The translations under genes were made by a program, and so were the position numbers. This document shows, one piece after another, positions 1 to 11,114 of a DNA stretch of 64,000 nt. Below the pieces are notes generated by a model. The model did not search any database and was not told the DNA's origin. It was given only the letters and a program-made list of their open reading frames with translations. Numbering within the stretch: the stretch's first letter is position 1; each line of letters begins with the position of its first letter. Source of the stretch: Cymbidium sinense (taxonomy: Eukaryota > Streptophyta > Magnoliopsida > Asparagales > Orchidaceae). The stretch covers positions 62,001-126,000 of the forward strand of contig JAKCPB010001374.1 in assembly GCA_021442155.1 (NCBI GenBank). The letters are read 5' to 3'.

Positions 1-869
1 AGGTTGACATGGAAGAATTTAGCCAAATTCACAGCACACACCAAAGAAGCAACACCAAAATTCTATTATTTTTACCATTTTTAATAGAAAATAACTATTT
101 TACATCAAAAATGAACATTATTCATATTTTGAGAAAATTTTGTTATTTGTTCCTTTTAAGTGATTCTAAAGAGGTGTAATGTTAGACAATATATTATATT
201 ATAGAAAATTATATTATAACATCATATATTATAATATAATATAGTGTGTTAATTCACATTATAATATGTTTAGCATGATATTGTATAGTTAGTTTGAGCT
301 TGCATCACAAATCATAAAATGTTGATTACAATGTTAAGATGATGTAATTGAATGAATACATTAGGCTTTTACTTGAAGTATTAAAGGTGTGCATAAGAGA
401 AGAAATAAATTTGATGAGAATTACATGTCAAGGACATGGAGGAGATCCACTAGGGATCACACATGCATTGGACCCATTACATGTGAGGGGTCTATGTAGG
501 GCATAGAAAAAAATTCTATTAGGGATAAGGTTTGAATTTGATTTGATTATATGATTTATGGAAAGAAGATCCACTAAGAATCTATAATCCACCAAGGATT
601 AAGATCTAATTGACTTTAATTTGTTTTGTTTTAATGAGGCATATCTGCTAGAGATATAGCTCAGGGATCGGTATATGAACCTTCCACTAGGGAAGGGTTC
701 TATATCAAGAATTGGGATTTGAGTTTGATTTCATAGATTTTTTTGGGGATGTATTTGTAAGAGTTTGGTTAGATTTCTTTGATTTAGACTCAGGGAGTTT
801 GTTTAATTTGGCTCCACTAAGGAGGTTGGTTTGAATTTGATTTGTTTTGACTTGTTTATATGATTTGGG
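1..869. repeat. AT-rich non-coding flank with a recurring CCACTAAGGA-type motif
   Basis: No reading frame or domain is visible. A 10-base motif close to ccactaagga recurs at about 447, 571, 589, 683, 813, 873, 953 and 1271, usually just before a G-rich word such as ggaggttgg or gggttc. The spacing is irregular, so this is a dispersed motif, not a clean tandem array. The stretch lies downstream of the integrase of the minus-strand Ty3/gypsy remnant. It is most simply its 3' non-coding or LTR region, but no LTR ends could be placed. Confidence 0.45.
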
Positions 870-1620
870 GCTCCACCAAGGAGAAGGGTGTGATTTAACT
901 CCAAGAAAATTAGATTTAATTTAATCTGAAGTTAGTGTATGGACCGCATGGACCCACTAAGAAATGGGCTATCTCATTGACACCTTAGTTTACAAATCCA
1001 AATGGATAGTCTACTGATGGGGTAGAGCTAGCCAACCTGGGTTTCCTTTATGCAAGTTGTGCTAGGAAGAAGGAGTAGCATATACATCTTTTGAAGGGAA
1101 CAACCACAAGGGTGACCTATTACATGCACATCAAATTGAACATAACTACCGAGGTGAATGCCGGTGGGGACTTTATATCCAACTCAAAACTAGTCGAGTT
1201 AATTTTATCTTAATTTCATGTGATTTGATATGGTTATTTGGTTTAGTTTGAGTTTGAATTGAGGGCATATCCACTAGGGATGTGAGCTCGATCAAATTTG
1301 ATAGATTTAATTTATGGACCATGTTGTGTGATGGACCAGAGAAGGGGCTATATTGGACTTATCTATCTTAGATTTATAAATCAAATGGAAAGTCTAGCCA
1401 TGGGGAGCCAAGCTAAGGGGTTTTTTTCTTTTGGTGTGCTATGCTAGGAAGAGAGCATAGCAGACATACATCTTCTAAAGTGGAACAACCATTGGGTGAC
1501 CTATTGGTAGAATAACAAAATCAGACTTAGGGGCTTGAGTGAATGCTTTGGGGACTTATACTCAAGAGTAGTCAGGAATTCTTATAGGAGTTTTCGACAC
1601 TGTCTTAAAGATAGGATGCT
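870..1620. repeat. Two-copy direct tandem repeat, unit about 380 bp
   Basis: Copy 1 (about 870-1245) and copy 2 (about 1246-1620) share ordered, diverged blocks. These are the 'atggacc...' start (about 940 and 1315), 'gtctac/agccatgggg' (about 1010 and 1390), 'gctaggaagaaggagtagca' against 'gctaggaagagagcatagca' (1062 and 1443), 'ggaacaacc...gggtgacctatt' and 'gaatgc...ggggactt' (about 1156 and 1530). The offset is 374-382 bp throughout. Sequences from 1680 to 2000 look like a further, poorer relative. The repeat is non-coding and probably belongs to the 3' region of the neighbouring gypsy element. Confidence 0.65.
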
Positions 1621-1929
1621 TGCTTGGGAAAAGTTACCTAGGGTGTCCTCTAATCCACAAGTGAATATATATTTTGTTTATATGTTTTGTGGACCACAGT
1701 TAGTGTGAGGGACCACACTAAGAAGGTATGTTGGTTGACATATATCTGATTCTTGGACCAATAGAGAATCACATCCAGGATGGATTCTCAACCATGGGGT
1801 GGTTACTAGGAAGAACTATCAATCGATAGTAACGGGTAGTGTCTAAATGGGATGTGATCCAAATATAGTGTCCTCGGGGAGGTGCTTAGGGGCATTATCT
1901 TGAGCCACGGAAAGAAAGCTATAGGTGTA

Positions 1930-2475
1930 TGGTGGCCAACTCAAGGAGAAAGTGTATAGACTTACATGCCATGAGTGGTGTATCTTAAGGTGAGAACCAA
2001 CCAACCTAAGGTGTATCTATCAGCATAGTGAGAACCAACCAACCTAAGTTGCCCGTTGGTGTTCAATGATAAATATGGAAAGAAAGCATGTAGTCACAAC
2101 TTTCCAAGTAGAACTAATCATTGAGATAGTCTATCATCAGTGGGATATATATTATTTTACTTAGAGTGACTACTAAGCGGGGAGCCCCGAGGAAGGACTG
2201 GACCTAGATTTGAAGCAGTCAAGAGGGAAGGAGTTGTTAGGGTACTTATCTAAACCTCAAATATACTCAACCCGGTAGTGCTAATCCAAGAAGAAAGCAT
2301 AGCAGACTCACATCCTCTTAAACAAAGCCAACATGAGGTAGCTTACCGACCACGTAGTAAGGTCTACCAAATGAACAAGGCCCTCATCGATGTGCAGTGG
2401 CCAAGTAAAAAAGGAAATCATAGCATACTTACATCCTTGAAAGCAGTGACACATTAGCAGGGTAGCGTCATTTAA
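1930..2475. repeat. Degenerate short repeats built on 'aagaaagcatagcagacttacatcc'-like words
   Basis: The core word of the 380-bp repeat recurs without the rest of the unit at about 1952 (ggagaaagtgtatagactta), 2078 (gaaagaaagcatgtagt), 2286 (caagaagaaagcatagcag) and 2408 (aaaaaggaaatcatagcata). The last three are each followed within about 40-60 bp by a 'gggta/aggta' word. 'agaaccaaccaacctaag' is also duplicated at 1990-2048. These are decayed tandem-repeat remnants between the gypsy integrase and the window start. Confidence 0.45.
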
Positions 2476-2779
2476 CCTAGAGCTATTGAGTGAGTGTCGT
2501 TGGGTATCTCAACTCAGTAGCCGAGATAAAAGATATGTGTTTGTTTTATATGTTTATGTGTAGTTTGTGTTTATTATCGATGAAGGATAGACACCACTCG
2601 GGTTCCTTACACCTACCTAAACACATCTGGCGATTCACAAACAAGAATACTTTCAACATGGAAGAGATTGAATTCAAAATGGAATTTTCATTGATGATAA
2701 TTATTTTCAACATGATTTATAATATTTCTTTAAGTAGAGCCCATTGATTGGAAGCATTGGGAACTCTCCCTTATGATTA

Positions 2780-3780
2780 ATAAGTGATAAGATCCTCCTT
2801 GGTAGGCCTTCTCTATGGCAAAGGGCCTTCCCAAGTGGGTTCAAACTTGCCTCCCATCTTCAGATGGGCAATAATTCCTCCTTAGAAATAAAATAAGCTC
2901 TCCTACTTGAAAAGCTCTAGGATGGACCAACTTGTTTTCAGCTTGAATCTTTTCAACTTTGTACAATGCAAGGTTTTGGCATGCTCGCAGGCATATCTCC
3001 TCTAAACCTTCGAGCTCTTCTATCCGTAACTTGGAATTCTACTTTATTGTGATCTTGCTACCCATAGCTATCCTTAGTGATGGAGTTGGACTTCTAATGG
3101 TAGAATAACTTGGACCCATACACTAAGGAGAAAGAGTAGACTAAGTTGGAGTTCTATATGTGGTGTAGGCCACAAGGCTTCAACTAACTCATGCCACTAT
3201 CTTATTGTTGAGTGTCTTCTTGATATTTGGATGAGTGTTTTGTTTGAAGGCTTCTTAAGCCATTTCCTCATGTAGTTGATGATATATCTCTCTATCTTTG
3301 TCTCTGGTAAAGTTGTTGATCTCGGTGCTTTTGAATGCATATTATCAAATATAATTCATTGAGGCACTCCATACCATATATATATTCTAAAAGCTAGAGC
3401 ACATCTTTGAGCTATGACCTCTCTCAGAATCTCCTTCACCCATTTGGAAAAGTAGTAAGTAGGAACTAAGATGAATTGATTGCCCTTGGAAGAAAGAGGA
3501 TCAATCGGACCCACTATGTTGGTACCCCAACATTTGAATGGCCTTGAGGCTAATGTAAGATGTAGAATGTTGGGTGGTTGGTGTAGGACCACATGTATTT
3601 GACATTGGTGGCATCACTAGCCATATCCATGCAATCTTTGATCATTGATAGCGGTAGTACCTAGTCTCTTGATCTTGGCTTTCATCTTCAGACCGAATTG
3701 GTTGGTTCCACATAATCTTGAGTGTACATCAGCCATGATCTTACGGGCTTCATGCTAGTCTAAATAATGTAACCACATCT
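2780..3780 (-). pseudogene. Ty3/gypsy integrase remnant
   Basis: The minus strand first shows an HHCC-type zinc-finger region (about 3650-3780), with 'ARKIMADVHS' followed by an 'HQFGxKMKAKIKRLG'-like stretch and a DCMD-type word. It continues into the open core segment 3356-3592 (78 codons). That segment carries 'KCWGTNIVGPIDP' and 'SSKGNQFILVPTYYFSKWV', matching the core around the first catalytic Asp; here 'WGTN' replaces the usual 'WGxD', so the first Asp appears to be Asn. Scattered frames follow, with 'NKTLIQI', 'WHELVEAL' and, near 2830, 'GGKFEPTWEGP', the C-terminal motif of this family. Multiple stops separate these pieces. Integrase would join element DNA to the host chromosome; this copy cannot. 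Confidence 0.85.
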
Positions 3781-4079
3781 GATCGAAAGACCGTCAGTAC
3801 AAGACACCATCTACAAGAGCATAGGAAAGTGCTCTATACTTCATATGATGCTTGGGACTTCTTGAGGTAGTTTTCCTTTATTTAGGTAATCCATGAATGG
3901 TTGCCTCCAATCTAACTCCTTGTATTCTTGGCAATGAAACCTCCCCTTCAAGAGAGTACTTTTTTGATGAGTTCAATATCAATAAGGATAAGACTTATTT
4001 ATTTTGGCTAAGAATGCTACGATGTTCTCTCTCGAGGAATCTTATAAATGGTAACCTCTAGGATTTGGGCCAACAACTC

Positions 4080-4390
4080 CATGGTGTACTTATGGTAGTG
4101 ATGGAGCTTGGGCTTTATAAACTTATAGGACCCATGATTTGGTTGATAATTACTGAGAATCCTCAAAGATGTTGATGTTTAGATGCTTAGAGTAATGGCT
4201 AACTCAACAATCGAGCCTCATATTGACATTTGTTGGTGCAAGGATTGGATAGATGATATGAGAATCTCATCACATCATGGTCGAGTTAAGAGAACTATTC
4301 TTTTTACCTCAAGAATAGTAGATTATGGTTCTTCTCCTCTTTGAAGAAGCCACACCATCAAAGTACATCTCCCAATGTGAATGCGTATCC
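4080..4390 (-). pseudogene. Archaeal-type RNase H (aRH) remnant of the Tat-like element
   Basis: The minus-strand reading gives 'HWEMYFDGVASSKRRR' at about 4330-4385, matching the 'W-x-x-(Y/F)-F-D-G-A' start of the extra RNase H found between RNase H and integrase in Tat/Ogre elements. Farther on are 'APTNVN', standing for the usual 'TNNxAEYEA', and 'FEDSQ' (about 4160), standing for 'GDSQL'. There are stops after 'YYS', after 'RLDC' and after 'FEDSQ'. The position between RNase H and integrase supports the call. The first catalytic Asp (FDG) and the Asp of DSQ are visible; the glutamate motif is eroded. Confidence 0.7.
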
Positions 4391-4423
4391 CCTAAGTTCA
4401 TGATTTGTTCATTAAGATCATCA

Positions 4424-4780
4424 CTAAGAGTTGTAGGAAGTGGGTGTCTTTAAGAAATATGCTACCTTTATCCTTTTCACCATGAGGTATGAAGGTAATG
4501 TCAAACTATGAGGATCATGGATCATGCCAATATCCACATGATGGCCATGTGAGATATCTGTAGTGGATTGATCTAGATTAAGTTCTATGAGGAAGCATGT
4601 AGTGTTGTAGCTTTTGGGATAAAGATTAAAGCTAGGCAATGCTTTCTTAATGGGTGGATAATTAGCCTCAGTAGGGATTAGATGATAGTTTAGGTAGTAG
4701 AGTGTGTTTTCCTTCCCTTTGTCATTGGCTTGGGCCAAACAAAGCACCAAGGAGTCATCTAATGTAGTAATTATAAACAT
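4424..4780 (-). pseudogene. Ty3/gypsy RNase H domain, open 118-codon segment
   Basis: This is the longest open piece of the element. It starts with 'ITTLDDSLVLCLAQANDKG' and continues 'KENTLYYLNYHLIPTEANYP', matching the DDS-x-G-x-x-L-x-Q...YYxSRxLxxxExNY pattern of Ty3/gypsy RNase H. It then has 'PPIKKALPSF' and a short decayed 'DPHSL' region for the usual 'DPLKYIL'. The conserved Gly after DDS is lost (LVL). RNase H removes the RNA template during reverse transcription. It lies directly downstream of the reverse transcriptase on the same strand, but in a shifted frame. Confidence 0.85.
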
Positions 4781-4829
4781 GAGCTTACGGGATAGGGGCT
4801 AGAATCAACATCATTAGTAATGCTTGATG

Positions 4830-5600
4830 TCTTTGAAGGCATGCTCACACTTTTCATCCCACTTGAACTTGGCATCCTTTTTTTGACAAGTCGAGAATGG
4901 CTAACATCTTTCGGATAGGTTGGATATAAAGCATCTTAGATACACCAACCACCCTTTGAAAGATCTAAGTTGAGTTAAACTTTTAGGGGGTGGCATATCA
5001 CCTTGATCTTCTCTAGATTGATTTTGATTCCCTGGTGTCGGACAGCAAACCCAAGGAATTTCCCTGAAGCTAGAATACACACTTTGGGTAGTTCATTTTG
5101 ATGTTAAATTATCTTAACTATTTGAAAACTACTCTCAAGTCAAAGAGATGGTATTGCTTTTATCTACTTTTGATCACGAGATCATCGACATAGCACTCGA
5201 CTTGATGATGAATGAGTTCATCAAGATTGAGTCATAGCTGCTAGTATGTAGCACCAACATTTTAAGGTGAAAGGCATGACCTTATAGCAATAGATTTAAT
5301 TGGGTTCTAAAAGTAGTGTTTCTTTCATCTTTAGGCCATCTTTATTTGGTTATATCGATATGAGCCATCCATGAAAAGAAGACGCATGAGATGAGGCAAT
5401 GTTCACCATCACTCCAGATTGGTAATGAAATTCATCTTTTGGACATGCCTTATTTAAATCCCTAAAATTGACATATGTGAATTTGGTCATTCTTTTCTTA
5501 ACTAGGATGATGCTTGGCTAACTGGTATTTTTCTTCCCAAATGAAGCATCATTGATTAGTTTCTTGACTTCATAAATGACTTGTTTATCTCTCATGCATC
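4830..5600 (-). pseudogene. Ty3/gypsy reverse transcriptase remnant
   Basis: The minus strand reads 'KNTS*PSIILVKKRMTKF' and then 'NFRDLNKACPKDEF' (about 5430-5475), the highly typical fingers motif of gypsy reverse transcriptase. Next come 'CYKVMPFTLK' (about 5270-5290), standing for VMPFGLKN, and the catalytic box 'ECYVDDLVI' with YVDD encoded at 5181-5192. The thumb and connection region follows, with 'GNSLGL' in place of GKFLGF, 'INLEKIKVI' and 'KWDEKCEHAFKDIK' words spread over different frames down to about 4830. The catalytic Asp pair is intact, but at least four stops and several frameshifts break the domain. Confidence 0.9.
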
Positions 5601-6600
5601 TAGGAGCTTGCTTGATAGGGTTAGCGTAGGCTCTATTGCTAGTTTATGGACTTTGTTAGAAGCCAATCTAGGCATCTCTTCATAACTCCATGCAAAGCGG
5701 TCCTTAAATAAAGAAGTCATTCATTCATTGGTGTGGATCTTCTTTAGTTCTAAGTTGATTTCTTTGAGCTTGTCGATGGTTGACTTGATCTCTTCTTTGA
5801 ACTCTAGTGCATCTTTGACTTCAAAATCATCAGTTTGTAAACGCTCCTCATATGAGTTAATGTGATTTGAAAAGAACCAATCAGATTCAAATGATTGGTG
5901 ATGACTAAGTAATTATCATCATCGAATGGACCCACTTGAATCTAGTCCCAATCTTGATTGAGAGCTTTTCCATTTGTTCTACCATATTCTTTTGAAGTAG
6001 TCTGACATGTGCTTTGACCAAGTATGTGGGATTAACCCTTTCTTTGCTAAATTATGAACACAAGGCAAGTACCAATCAAAAGGTAATTCTATTAAATCTT
6101 TATATGAATCATCCTTAAGTTCTACATCAACTTCTTGACTTGAGGATGATGCTCCAAGAAAAACCTCTGAGTCTTCACAACTGTGGATGACTTAGGGGCT
6201 TCCTTAACTATCGAACCCTCAACTTTTTATGAAGAAAGTGGGGTTAGAGCTAAGGTTCCCAAATTGATGCCTGCTATTTTACATATAGACTTGGATACAC
6301 TTATGCTTTGCTTTGGAGTCTTCATCTATTTCTCAAGTGTCACCTCAGAATCTACTATTGAGAAGAGCTAGGCTGTGCTAACCATATAAGACTCATCCTA
6401 TTGCTAGATTCTAAGTCTATATGGATAGCAGGTGCACTCACAGTAGTGGGACATATATATTGGGTGGCCAATAAAGAGGTTTTCCAGGGTGACTCTGAAC
6501 TAGCCTCTTCTTCTACCTTGTGGAGGTGGTCATCCCATATGTTTGAATGGAGTAACAAACTATGGGTGGAATCTAATGTTAAGCTCCACTTCCTCCTCCA
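5601..6600 (-). pseudogene. Linker between protease and reverse transcriptase, decayed
   Basis: On the minus strand this stretch reads as broken, acidic, low-conservation coding sequence with no named domain, as expected between protease and reverse transcriptase in a Tat-like polyprotein. Short open segments occur at 6355-6558 (minus) and 6183-6371 (plus), but neither resembles a protein I recognise. The opposite-strand segments are probably chance. Assignment to the element rests on position only. Confidence 0.45.
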
Positions 6601-6602
6601 AG

Positions 6603-6690
6603 TCTATTTTCTCCCTTTTATTTTTTTTCATTTTCTCTTTTCTTTTTTTTCTTTTCCTTTTCTTTTCTTTTTTTTTTCTTTTTTATTTTT
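6603..6690 (+). repeat. Polypyrimidine (T/C) tract, about 88 bp
   Basis: The + strand is almost pure T with scattered C, for example 'ttttctttttttt' and 'ttttcttttctttttttt'. In the element's own (minus) orientation it is an A/G-rich purine run just downstream of protease. It could be slipped low-complexity sequence, the A-rich tail of a lost insertion, or simply part of the linker. It is not at the place expected for the 3' polypurine tract used in plus-strand priming. Confidence 0.7.
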
Positions 6691-6752
6691 AAACTTTGGC
6701 CAAGTTCTGAGAATAGACTTGTTGATTTTGAGGGAGGTAGTAAGCCGCATCC

Positions 6753-6990
6753 TCATATATGCCGACCTCCTGAAATGTAAATGGCTTGAGATCTCCTTTG
6801 ACATAGTAGAAGATCCCCCTCACAAACTTCATATGATGTAGAGGATGGAACTATGTTGTTCTCATGTATCCATGGTCTCCCAAGCAAAGTTTCAAAGATG
6901 TATCCAAGTCTATAATGTGAAACTTGGCTTGATCTTCCAACCATCTATCTCCAAGGGAAACACTATGGAGCCTAAAGCCTGTTGACCTCA
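6753..6990 (-). pseudogene. Ty3/gypsy protease remnant
   Basis: The open minus-strand segment 6753-6944 (63 codons) includes 'FETLLGRPWIHENNIVPSS', which matches the C-terminal half of plant Ty3/gypsy aspartic proteases ('LLGRPWIHxxxAVPSSLHQ'). Immediately upstream, in another frame, is 'DRWLEDQAKFHIIDLDTS', also typical; a one-base shift therefore splits the domain between those two pieces. The catalytic DxG triad expected farther upstream could not be seen with confidence. The protease would cut the Gag-Pol polyprotein. Sequence at higher coordinates changes to AT-rich, non-coding DNA. Confidence 0.85.
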
Positions 6991-6999
6991 CTTTTGGAG

Positions 7000-7310
7000 T
7001 GCGATTCAATCTTCCCATCTTAGACTTAGGATTCTTCTAGACACTAAGACTTCTCTAGTCATAAGACACTTCTAACAATTAGGTAAACACTTAACCTAAG
7101 CCTAGAGACTTAGAAGGGTTAACCATAGGATTAGGTTATGCCTTAGGGATTAGGATAATCCACCTACCCTACAACCCAAATCCAATCCATGTTCACCTTC
7201 TCAAACCAAACCTCAAGTTCAATTCAAACATCAAATTGAAATCAAATCCAAACAAATTCCAAAACCAAATGATTGAAGCCCATGATCAAATCCAAACTTG
7301 AAACCCTTCT
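7000..7310. other. Non-coding AT-rich stretch, possible boundary of an insertion or LTR
   Basis: Coding resemblance to gypsy pol stops near 7000 on the minus strand. Beyond it the sequence becomes repetitive C/A-rich words such as 'caaatccaaac' and 'aaatcaaatcc'. No gag follows here, although gag should precede protease. I see no gene. This is the most likely edge of the sequence that separates gag from pol. Confidence 0.4.
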
Positions 7311-7805
7311 AAGCCATATGACCTATCCCATGGACTTAGCCAAATCTTAATCCAAATCAATCCAAAATCAATTAATTTTCTCATAATCAATTTATATCTT
7401 CAATCATCTTCTAAATATATATCAAATTTATATTCAAATGATAAAAACTAAATCAAATTAAATCAAATTACATCAAAACCCTATCTAAGCCATATAACCT
7501 ATCCCATGGACTTAGCAAAATCTTAATCCAAATCAAGTCAAACTCAATTGATTTTCTCACAAATCAATTATATTTTCAATCATCTTCATAAATTTAAATG
7601 AAATATACATTTAAATCATCAAAACTAAATCAAACCAAATCAAAATCAAACTAAGCCACATGAACTCCATGGACTTTGTAAATTCCTTCATTCCAAAACC
7701 CAAATTCAATTGATTTTCTCATTAATCAATCACTTCAATCATATTCACAAATATAAATATGAAATCTACAATCATCAAAAACCAAAATTAACCCAAGTCA
7801 AACCC
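7311..7805. repeat. Three-copy tandem repeat, unit about 166-176 bp
   Basis: Copies start at 7311 (aagccatatgacctatccca), 7487 (aagccatataacctatccca) and 7653 (aagccacatgaactccatgg). Each continues with 'catggactta', 'aatccaaatc', 'caatt.attttctca', 'caatcatctt', 'aaat..aaat' and 'aaactaaatcaaa' blocks in the same order. The third copy is the most diverged. The sequence is non-coding. Confidence 0.75.
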
Positions 7806-7868
7806 AACTTAACCTTTTGACTTGAAATGTTCAAATGAACCAAAACCCATTTGAACCCAAATAATTAC

Positions 7869-7874
<6 letters not shown>

Positions 7875-7910
<36 letters not shown>
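7875..7910. repeat. (AT)18 dinucleotide microsatellite
   Basis: A perfect alternating AT run of about 36 bases sits just after the 170-bp tandem repeats. Confidence 0.95.
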
Positions 7911-7913
<3 letters not shown>

Positions 7914-7949
7914 AAATCATATATAAACTAAATCAAACTCAACCCAAAA

Positions 7950-8800
7950 TCAAGCCAACTAAACCCAATTGGTCCACTTGACCCAAAGTGGCCAATTTGA
8001 CCTATTTGAGCCAAGTTCTAATCCTACCCAAATTGGATTGAACCAAGCCCATCAAAACCTCCCATCATGATTGTTGATCACCCTAGGTTGATCAATTGTC
8101 ACAAATTGGGTCAAACCAAGTCAACTTGGTCATTTGACCAACCCCTTAACCCATATGAACCCAACTAGCCAAATTGCAGCTAAGCCAAATCCTTGAAACC
8201 AATGATTCATACCAAATCAAAATCAATATTTGAATATGACTTGACCTTCAATTGAGTCAAACCACACCCAATTGGCCCTCTTGACTCAAGTTGACCCAAA
8301 TTGACTAAAGACCAAATTGGGTCAAATCAAAATATAAACCAAATTGATTGCAACCAATGGCTCAAGTTCATTCCAAATTGATTGTTGAACTTGACCAAAG
8401 CCATGATTTGACCCAATTGATTGACCTAAAGGTTCAAGGCCTAAATCAAAACCAAACCTACAATCATCTTTGAATTTCAACTAAACCCAAACTAACACCC
8501 AAACAACACCCAAACCAATTTGGCCAATTTGGTCAAATTGGTCAACTTAACCCATTTGACTCAAATGAATTCAAATGAGCCAAAATCAAATCTAAGCCAA
8601 ACTAAACCAAACCAATTGAACCAAAACATCCCAAATGATCATATGAACTGGAAATAACCCTTGGTTTGACCCAATTTGACCAATTGGTCAACTTGACAAC
8701 CTAACCCAATTTGACCTAAATGAGTCAAATTGAGCCAAACTAACCAAATCAACTCCAATTGACTTGAAATTTGGGCTAACCACTTTTGGCTCATTTCAAA
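7950..8800. repeat. Degenerate repeats of TTGACC / CAATTGGTCAA words
   Basis: The stretch is saturated with ttgacc, ttgact, ggtcaa and the near-palindrome ccaattggtcaa, for example at about 7968, 8130, 8270, 8520-8560 and 8660-8715. Longer phrases such as 'cccaatttgacc.aat..gtcaacttg' recur in diverged form, so this is a decayed tandem repeat. There is no coding potential. TTGAC(C/T) is the W-box core bound by plant WRKY factors; whether that matters here is unknown. Confidence 0.55.
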
Positions 8801-9720
8801 TCTTCCCAAATCAAATCAATGCCAAATGATCATTCTACCCTTGGGTCAAGGGCATCACATGAGACAAATCACACATGTGGTCATTTCCATTCTTGGCCAC
8901 TTGGTACTCTCCCAATGGTCACCAGGCACCTAGGACCAACTAACCCAGGGTGGTTGGGTTGACCATGACCCATGGGAAGTGAAATCACCTCACCCTCCCC
9001 GTTGGAACATTTAAAACCCATAGGACACCCATGATTCCTCTTTGGCGAGCCACCTCCCTTCCACCAACCAAGCCAACTCACCTCCTCCCTACCACCCATG
9101 ACTCACGAGATGGTGGGACACTAGAAGCCAAACTCGATCCCACCATCAAGATGAAGAGACCCCTCATTTTCCACTCAAACACACACAAAATCATTCCTTA
9201 GAGCTGCAACATGAGCTAGAGCCATTCCACCCAAGCTCATTCCTTGATCAAAAAAATTTCATTCCGTCATCTAGGACACTCCCATTTTCACCTAACTTCC
9301 TCATTTCTCCATCAAACTCAAATTAACTTTTACACACCTTCCCTAGGCCTGAGGAACAATCATCTCCCAAGCTTCTGAGCATTGGAGGTGGGACTTGATC
9401 AAATCCAAGCTCAAATCATCAGTTCATGGCATTCAGTGAATTGAGGTGATCCAATTCTACTCAATAGCTTCATCTCCACTAGATGAAGCTTCCTCAATTG
9501 AGCCACCGTCTTGAGCTCGAGGTATGCTTCCAAAATTGATCCTTAGGCAAAATGGGTTGGAGCTTTTGAAGAAAACTTGCATCATGTGATCTTGACCCTT
9601 GGATCCCCTTGATCGATGTTGTGAAGGTGTGGGATCCTTTTGGTTGATTTGAGCTTCGGGTAAGCTTGGATCAAGTGAGTAATAATGAGACTCCATTCTC
9701 CCTCACTGGTTAGATCACGC
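8801..9720. other. Unassigned, comparatively GC-rich non-coding stretch
   Basis: Base composition rises in C and G compared with both sides. Short open segments on the minus strand (8881-9099 and 9457-9696) contain Gly/Pro/Ser-rich sequence with no recognisable domain or start context. They are probably chance reading of LTR- or UTR-like DNA. I see no gene, RNA or clear repeat. Confidence 0.4.
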
Positions 9721-11110
9721 CGTCATTTCAGCATGATCGAAACGGATAATGATTAGATCCACTAGATCGATATGATTTAATCCTATTAAAATGTGATTAT
9801 TAGATCGATCTGGATGAAAGCGTGCCACCCATGTAGGCAAGTTAGATAAGTTTTAAGTAGCCAATCTGCCATGTGGAAAGCGCGTTAATTCACATGGCAC
9901 CAATAGGATAGGCTTTAATTAATTAATCATTTTTTGGTTGAAAACTCAAAATATCATAGAAATAAAAATGCAAATAAATATCATTTTAAAGGTATTTAGA
10001 GAATTAATTAAAAATGATCTTAACTTTTTTAAACACTAATTAAGGTTTAATTAAGGTTTAACTATAAAATTAATTAGCTTAATACTCTTAATTACTTGAG
10101 CAATTAATCCCAAATTTTGTGGGTTAATTTAATGGGATGACCTCTCCACCCATGATTTTCTTGGGATTTATTGCTCAATTAATTAAATTGACTATTAAAT
10201 CTTACTCTTTTAAGTTAATTAATGATTAATTAATCCCATGAATAGTAATAAATTGGTTAAGTTTATTAATCATTTATTCATAGTAAGTGAACTAAGGAAT
10301 AGGGTTGGGACCCTTTCCTATTTCATTTCAATAATTAATTAATTAATTAAATCACTTAATCAAATTGAAATTATAATCACATCGGACCTTAATTAAATCA
10401 TGGGGTAGATCTTTAGGTGTTTAATAAAGGAGTTTAATGAAATTATGGTTAGTCCACATGTGTGGAAAACCATAAGAGTAATTAATTAAGTCCTTAATCT
10501 AATTAACTATTAATCATGAGCCATTAGGCCCTTTTATTTCTAGGATCATTGCAAGTTTATTTTCCATGCATATCATGTTGGCTCATAATTATTTAGTTAA
10601 TTACTTTAAGGTGACATAGGTAATTAATTCATCTAATTAAGGGTTTTAATTAACCCATAAAATCAACTTAATTACATTTCCTTAAATTAAATCAAATCAC
10701 TAATGTGAGAATGGGTTTAAAATAAAAGTGATGATTTCTCTTCTCCTCTTTAAATCAAATCAAATCCAAAACTTAATTAATAAGGAAGCTTTGGTTTGCT
10801 GTAAATAATCTTATTTGATTTGATTGTCCTTAAGAACTAGTTTGATTGAATGAATCAGATGTTTATATTTGATTGTCCTCTTTCCAATCATGTTCAATTT
10901 GGTATGTCATTTGAATTCATGCATCCATTTTTCAAAATCAAGTAAAATAAAATAGATTTTTTTATGTAAGCTTGCATGTGTTGATTTAAATTAATATATG
11001 CATTGATATCACCATTAAATCCAAATGTATTTTCAAAAGCTTATAAATGAATAATAATATGTGTTATGATGCTAGTTATAAATACATAAATAAATGGATG
11101 TGCTTAAGTG
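9721..11110. other. AT-rich LTR-like stretch full of TTAATTAA words
   Basis: The + strand is dominated by ttaattaatt-type words, for example at about 9915, 10150, 10215, 10330 and 10470, with no open frame. Such long, AT-rich, gene-free DNA between decayed gypsy parts is typical of long terminal repeats or the spacer of Tat/Athila elements. No matching second copy or target duplication was found in the window, so the LTR idea is inference. Confidence 0.35.
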
Positions 11111-11114
11111 TATG

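Larger units (their letters stand above)
2780..6990 (-). mobile_element. Degenerate Ty3/gypsy retrotransposon (Tat-like lineage), pol region
   Basis: Read on the minus strand, the domains are in canonical Ty3/gypsy order: protease, reverse transcriptase, RNase H, a second archaeal-type RNase H, then integrase with a C-terminal 'WEGP' motif. The second RNase H is the hallmark of the plant Tat/Ogre group. Stops and frameshifts occur in every domain, so no polyprotein could be made. Gag is missing from the expected place directly before protease; a gag fragment in the same orientation lies near 15.6-16.0 kb. LTR ends, primer-binding site and polypurine tract were not found. Lineage assignment is inferred from domain content only. 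Confidence 0.85.

Noticed and set aside
2490..2747. 85-codon + strand open frame
   Set aside because: It lies on the opposite strand to the gypsy element and next to its integrase end. No domain or composition supports coding.
6401..6841. 146-codon + strand open frame with Phe/Ser-rich middle
   Set aside because: It runs antisense across the gypsy protease-linker region, and the middle is the T/C tract, so it is a shadow frame.
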